Assembly: GCA_003153055.1 (NCBI GenBank)
Contig: PMBV01000362.1
Coordinates: 1 to 48,113 of the forward strand
DNA: 48,113 bases
DNA from: Myxococcales bacterium
GTDB taxonomy: Bacteria > Myxococcota > Myxococcia > Myxococcales > Myxococcaceae
Direction: 5' to 3'
Both the position numbers and the translations under genes were made by a program. Shown here in pieces: positions 46,630 to 48,113 of the stretch (position 1 is its first letter; every line of letters starts with the position of its first letter). Under the pieces are notes generated by a model that had not been told where the DNA came from, did not search any database, and was given only the letters and a program-made list of their open reading frames with translations.

Positions 46630-47667
46630 TCAACTCCAGCGGAACAGCTTGAGCGCGAGCCCGAAAGAGACCAACGTCACGCTCGCGAGCAGGAGGCACT
46701 GGGGCGCGATGGCCGCCAGGGTGGCGCCGTCGTTCATGATGGCCCGCATGCCGTCGTTGAGCGCGGTGAGGGGCAGCGCCTTCACCACCGGTTGCATCAC
46801 CTCGGGGAAGTTGGCGGCCGAGAAGAAGACGCCCGAGAGCAGCGTCATCGGCATCAGCACCAGGTTGATGAGGCCACTCACCGTCTGGAGGTTCGAGGCC
46901 CGCGAGGCGATGAGCAGCGCCAGCCCCGAGAAGGCCCCCGCGCCAAGGAGCGTGAGGAGCCCGAGCGCCCATGGCGATCCGCGAAAGGGCGTGCCGAAGA
47001 CGAGTACGCCGAAGCCCACCAGGAAGGGGACCTCGATGGCCAGGAAGAAGGCTCGCACCGCGGCGAACGAGACGAGGAAGTGCCAGCGGCGCATCGGCGT
47101 GGCGGCCAGGCGCTTGAGCAGCTTCTTCTGTCGGAGCTCGGCGATGACCCAGCCGATGCCCCACAGGCCGGTGGACATGATGTTCATGCCCAACAGCCCA
47201 GGAATGAGGAAGTCGATGTAGCGCGAGCCCGGCTCGGTGAGCTCCTCGACCTTCGGCGAGAGCAGGTCTCGTCGCCCGGCGGCGCGCTCGAGCAGCTCGT
47301 CGGCCACCGCGTGCGCCAGTCGGCTCTCGGGCCTGGTCGGGTCGAAGCGGAGCGTGGGCGGTGAGCCCGGCTCCACCACCACCGAAACCCGGCCTGTCCT
47401 CAGGGCGGCCCGGGCCGCGACCTCGTCGAAGAGCTCGACCTTCACCTCGGGCCGGGTTGCCAAGGCGGCCCGGGTGGCCTCGGCGAGGGGGCCGATGACG
47501 ACGCCGATGGCCACCGGCTCGGGTGGGCGGGAGCGGAAGGCGATGCCGAGCGCCACCGTCAGCAGCACCGGGAAGACGAAGGTCCAGAAGAGGGTGGAGG
47601 GCTCGCGGTAGAAGAGTCGAGCTCGGGCCAGGGTGAGCAGCCAGAGTGCGTTGGGGCGCTCAGTCAC
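46630..47667 (-). CDS. ABC-2 type exporter permease
   Basis: 345 residues. One N-terminal helix (LFWTFVFPVLLTVALGIAF), a periplasmic domain of about 130 residues, then five more helices starting at DFLIPGLLGMNIMSTGLWGI. The segment ELRQKKLLKRLAATPMRRWH before helix 3 is typical of DrrB/NodJ-like ABC-2 permeases. It pairs with the ATPase upstream to export drugs, lipids or polysaccharide. GTG 47667 is chosen because GGAGG lies four bases upstream and it overlaps the ATPase stop by eight bases; ATG 47700 is the alternative. Confidence 0.88.
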   Translation of the reverse strand: MTERPNALWLLTLARARLFYREPSTLFWTFVFPVLLTVALGIAFRSRPPEPVAIGVVIGPLAEATRAALATRPEVKVELFDEVAARAALRTGRVSVVVEPGSPPTLRFDPTRPESRLAHAVADELLERAAGRRDLLSPKVEELTEPGSRYIDFLIPGLLGMNIMSTGLWGIGWVIAELRQKKLLKRLAATPMRRWHFLVSFAAVRAFFLAIEVPFLVGFGVLVFGTPFRGSPWALGLLTLLGAGAFSGLALLIASRASNLQTVSGLINLVLMPMTLLSGVFFSAANFPEVMQPVVKALPLTALNDGMRAIMNDGATLAAIAPQCLLLASVTLVSFGLALKLFRWS

Positions 47668-48113
47668 GGAGCCTCCGGCCGGTGAGCCTGACGAAGACAT
47701 CTTCCAGCGTGGCCCGGTGGGTGGACAGGGACGAGGTCGTGAGGCCTCGTGCCGCCAGCGTCGCGAGGAGCGCGGGGATGGCGAGGTGCACTTGGTCCGT
47801 CACGAGTTGCCACCGGTCGGCCACCCGCCGCACCGAGAGCACCGAGGTGACGCCGCGGAGCACGGCCTCGTCGAGCTCACCCTCGACCTGGAATTCGACC
47901 ACTTCTTGCCCGACGTGGGCCGAGACGAGCTGCCGGGGCGTGCCCAGGGCGATGACCTTGCCGTGGTCGACGATGGCCACTCGGTCGCACAGGCGCTCGG
48001 CCTCGTCCATGTAATGGGTGGTGAGGAGCACTGTCTTGCCCTGGTGTTTGAGGTCGGTGACGACGTCCCACAGCTGCCGGCGCGACTGGGGGTCGAGGCC
48101 GGTGGTGGGCTCG
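47660..48113 (-). CDS. ABC exporter ATP-binding protein, N-terminal part beyond window
   Basis: Only the C-terminal 150 residues are inside the window. The frame enters at EPTTGLDPQSRRQLWDVV, which is the end of Walker B and the D-loop, followed by the H-loop TTHYMDEAERLCDRVAIVDH and a C-terminal regulatory domain (GVTSVLSVRRVADRWQLVTD) ending in LEDVFVRLTGR. This is the DrrA/NodI/CcmA-like group that powers ABC-2 exporters. It overlaps the permease start by eight bases, so the two are co-translated. Walker A lies off the right edge. Confidence 0.93.
   Translation of the reverse strand, partial: EPTTGLDPQSRRQLWDVVTDLKHQGKTVLLTTHYMDEAERLCDRVAIVDHGKVIALGTPRQLVSAHVGQEVVEFQVEGELDEAVLRGVTSVLSVRRVADRWQLVTDQVHLAIPALLATLAARGLTTSSLSTHRATLEDVFVRLTGRRLRD

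Overview
The window is a GC-rich stretch (strong G/C at third codon positions, GTG/TTG starts, tightly packed genes, many lipoproteins, a Ser/Thr kinase with TPR repeats, FHA and LamG proteins). This combination points to a member of the Myxococcota (myxobacteria). That assignment is inferred from gene content and style, not from a marker gene. There is no rRNA, tRNA, CRISPR array or intact insertion sequence that I can support.

Region by region. 1-7220 (minus) is most of a giant cyclic beta-1,2-glucan synthase that runs off the left edge inside a GH94 motif. 7557-9197 (plus) is a four-gene envelope operon (lmo0937-type membrane protein, DUF4398 lipoprotein, OmpA-type lipoprotein, two-helix membrane protein) closed by a good hairpin, followed by a hexapeptide acyltransferase. 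10048-14282 (minus) holds a Cys-rich lipoprotein and a translationally coupled module: unknown protein, double-domain KaiC-like ATPase, diguanylate cyclase. 14303-17621 holds an SbmA/BacA-like ABC exporter, a DUF2127 membrane protein and a MotB-like OmpA lipoprotein around a perfect 12-bp palindrome. 17622-18210 has no gene but carries a long hairpin and one copy of a dispersed repeat. 18211-19804 (minus) is an operon with two paralogous outer-membrane barrels and two small membrane proteins. 20068-26636 (plus) is a TamA/BamA-like protein plus TamB, i.e. an outer-membrane assembly (TAM) locus. 26813-30518 holds a coiled-coil protein, a Uma2-type nuclease, an FHA-transglycosylase fusion and a zinc-ribbon protein. 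30604-34275 holds an AsmA-like protein, a UbiB-type kinase and a possible small gene. 34316-38580 holds GstA, an AAC(3)-like acetyltransferase, the second (inverted) repeat copy, a secreted LamG protein, a decayed MocR/aminotransferase fragment and a cupin. 38557-43100 holds transaldolase, a small conserved protein and a zinc-finger/kinase/TPR receptor. 43187-48113 holds a GT-C type membrane protein, a Tat-exported Csp1-like copper store, GlgC and an ABC-2 exporter cut by the right edge.

The unifying theme of 1-32 kb is the cell envelope: periplasmic glucan synthesis, peptidoglycan-binding OmpA lipoproteins, outer-membrane barrels, TAM and AsmA-like transport proteins, and a membrane-anchored transglycosylase. 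The most unusual items are the pair of about 148-bp inverted dispersed repeats (18055-18203 and 35926-36072), the KaiC-like/GGDEF coupled module, the lipobox on the TamA-like protein, the zinc-finger and FHA fusion proteins, and several hairpins that straddle the stop codons of convergent genes.
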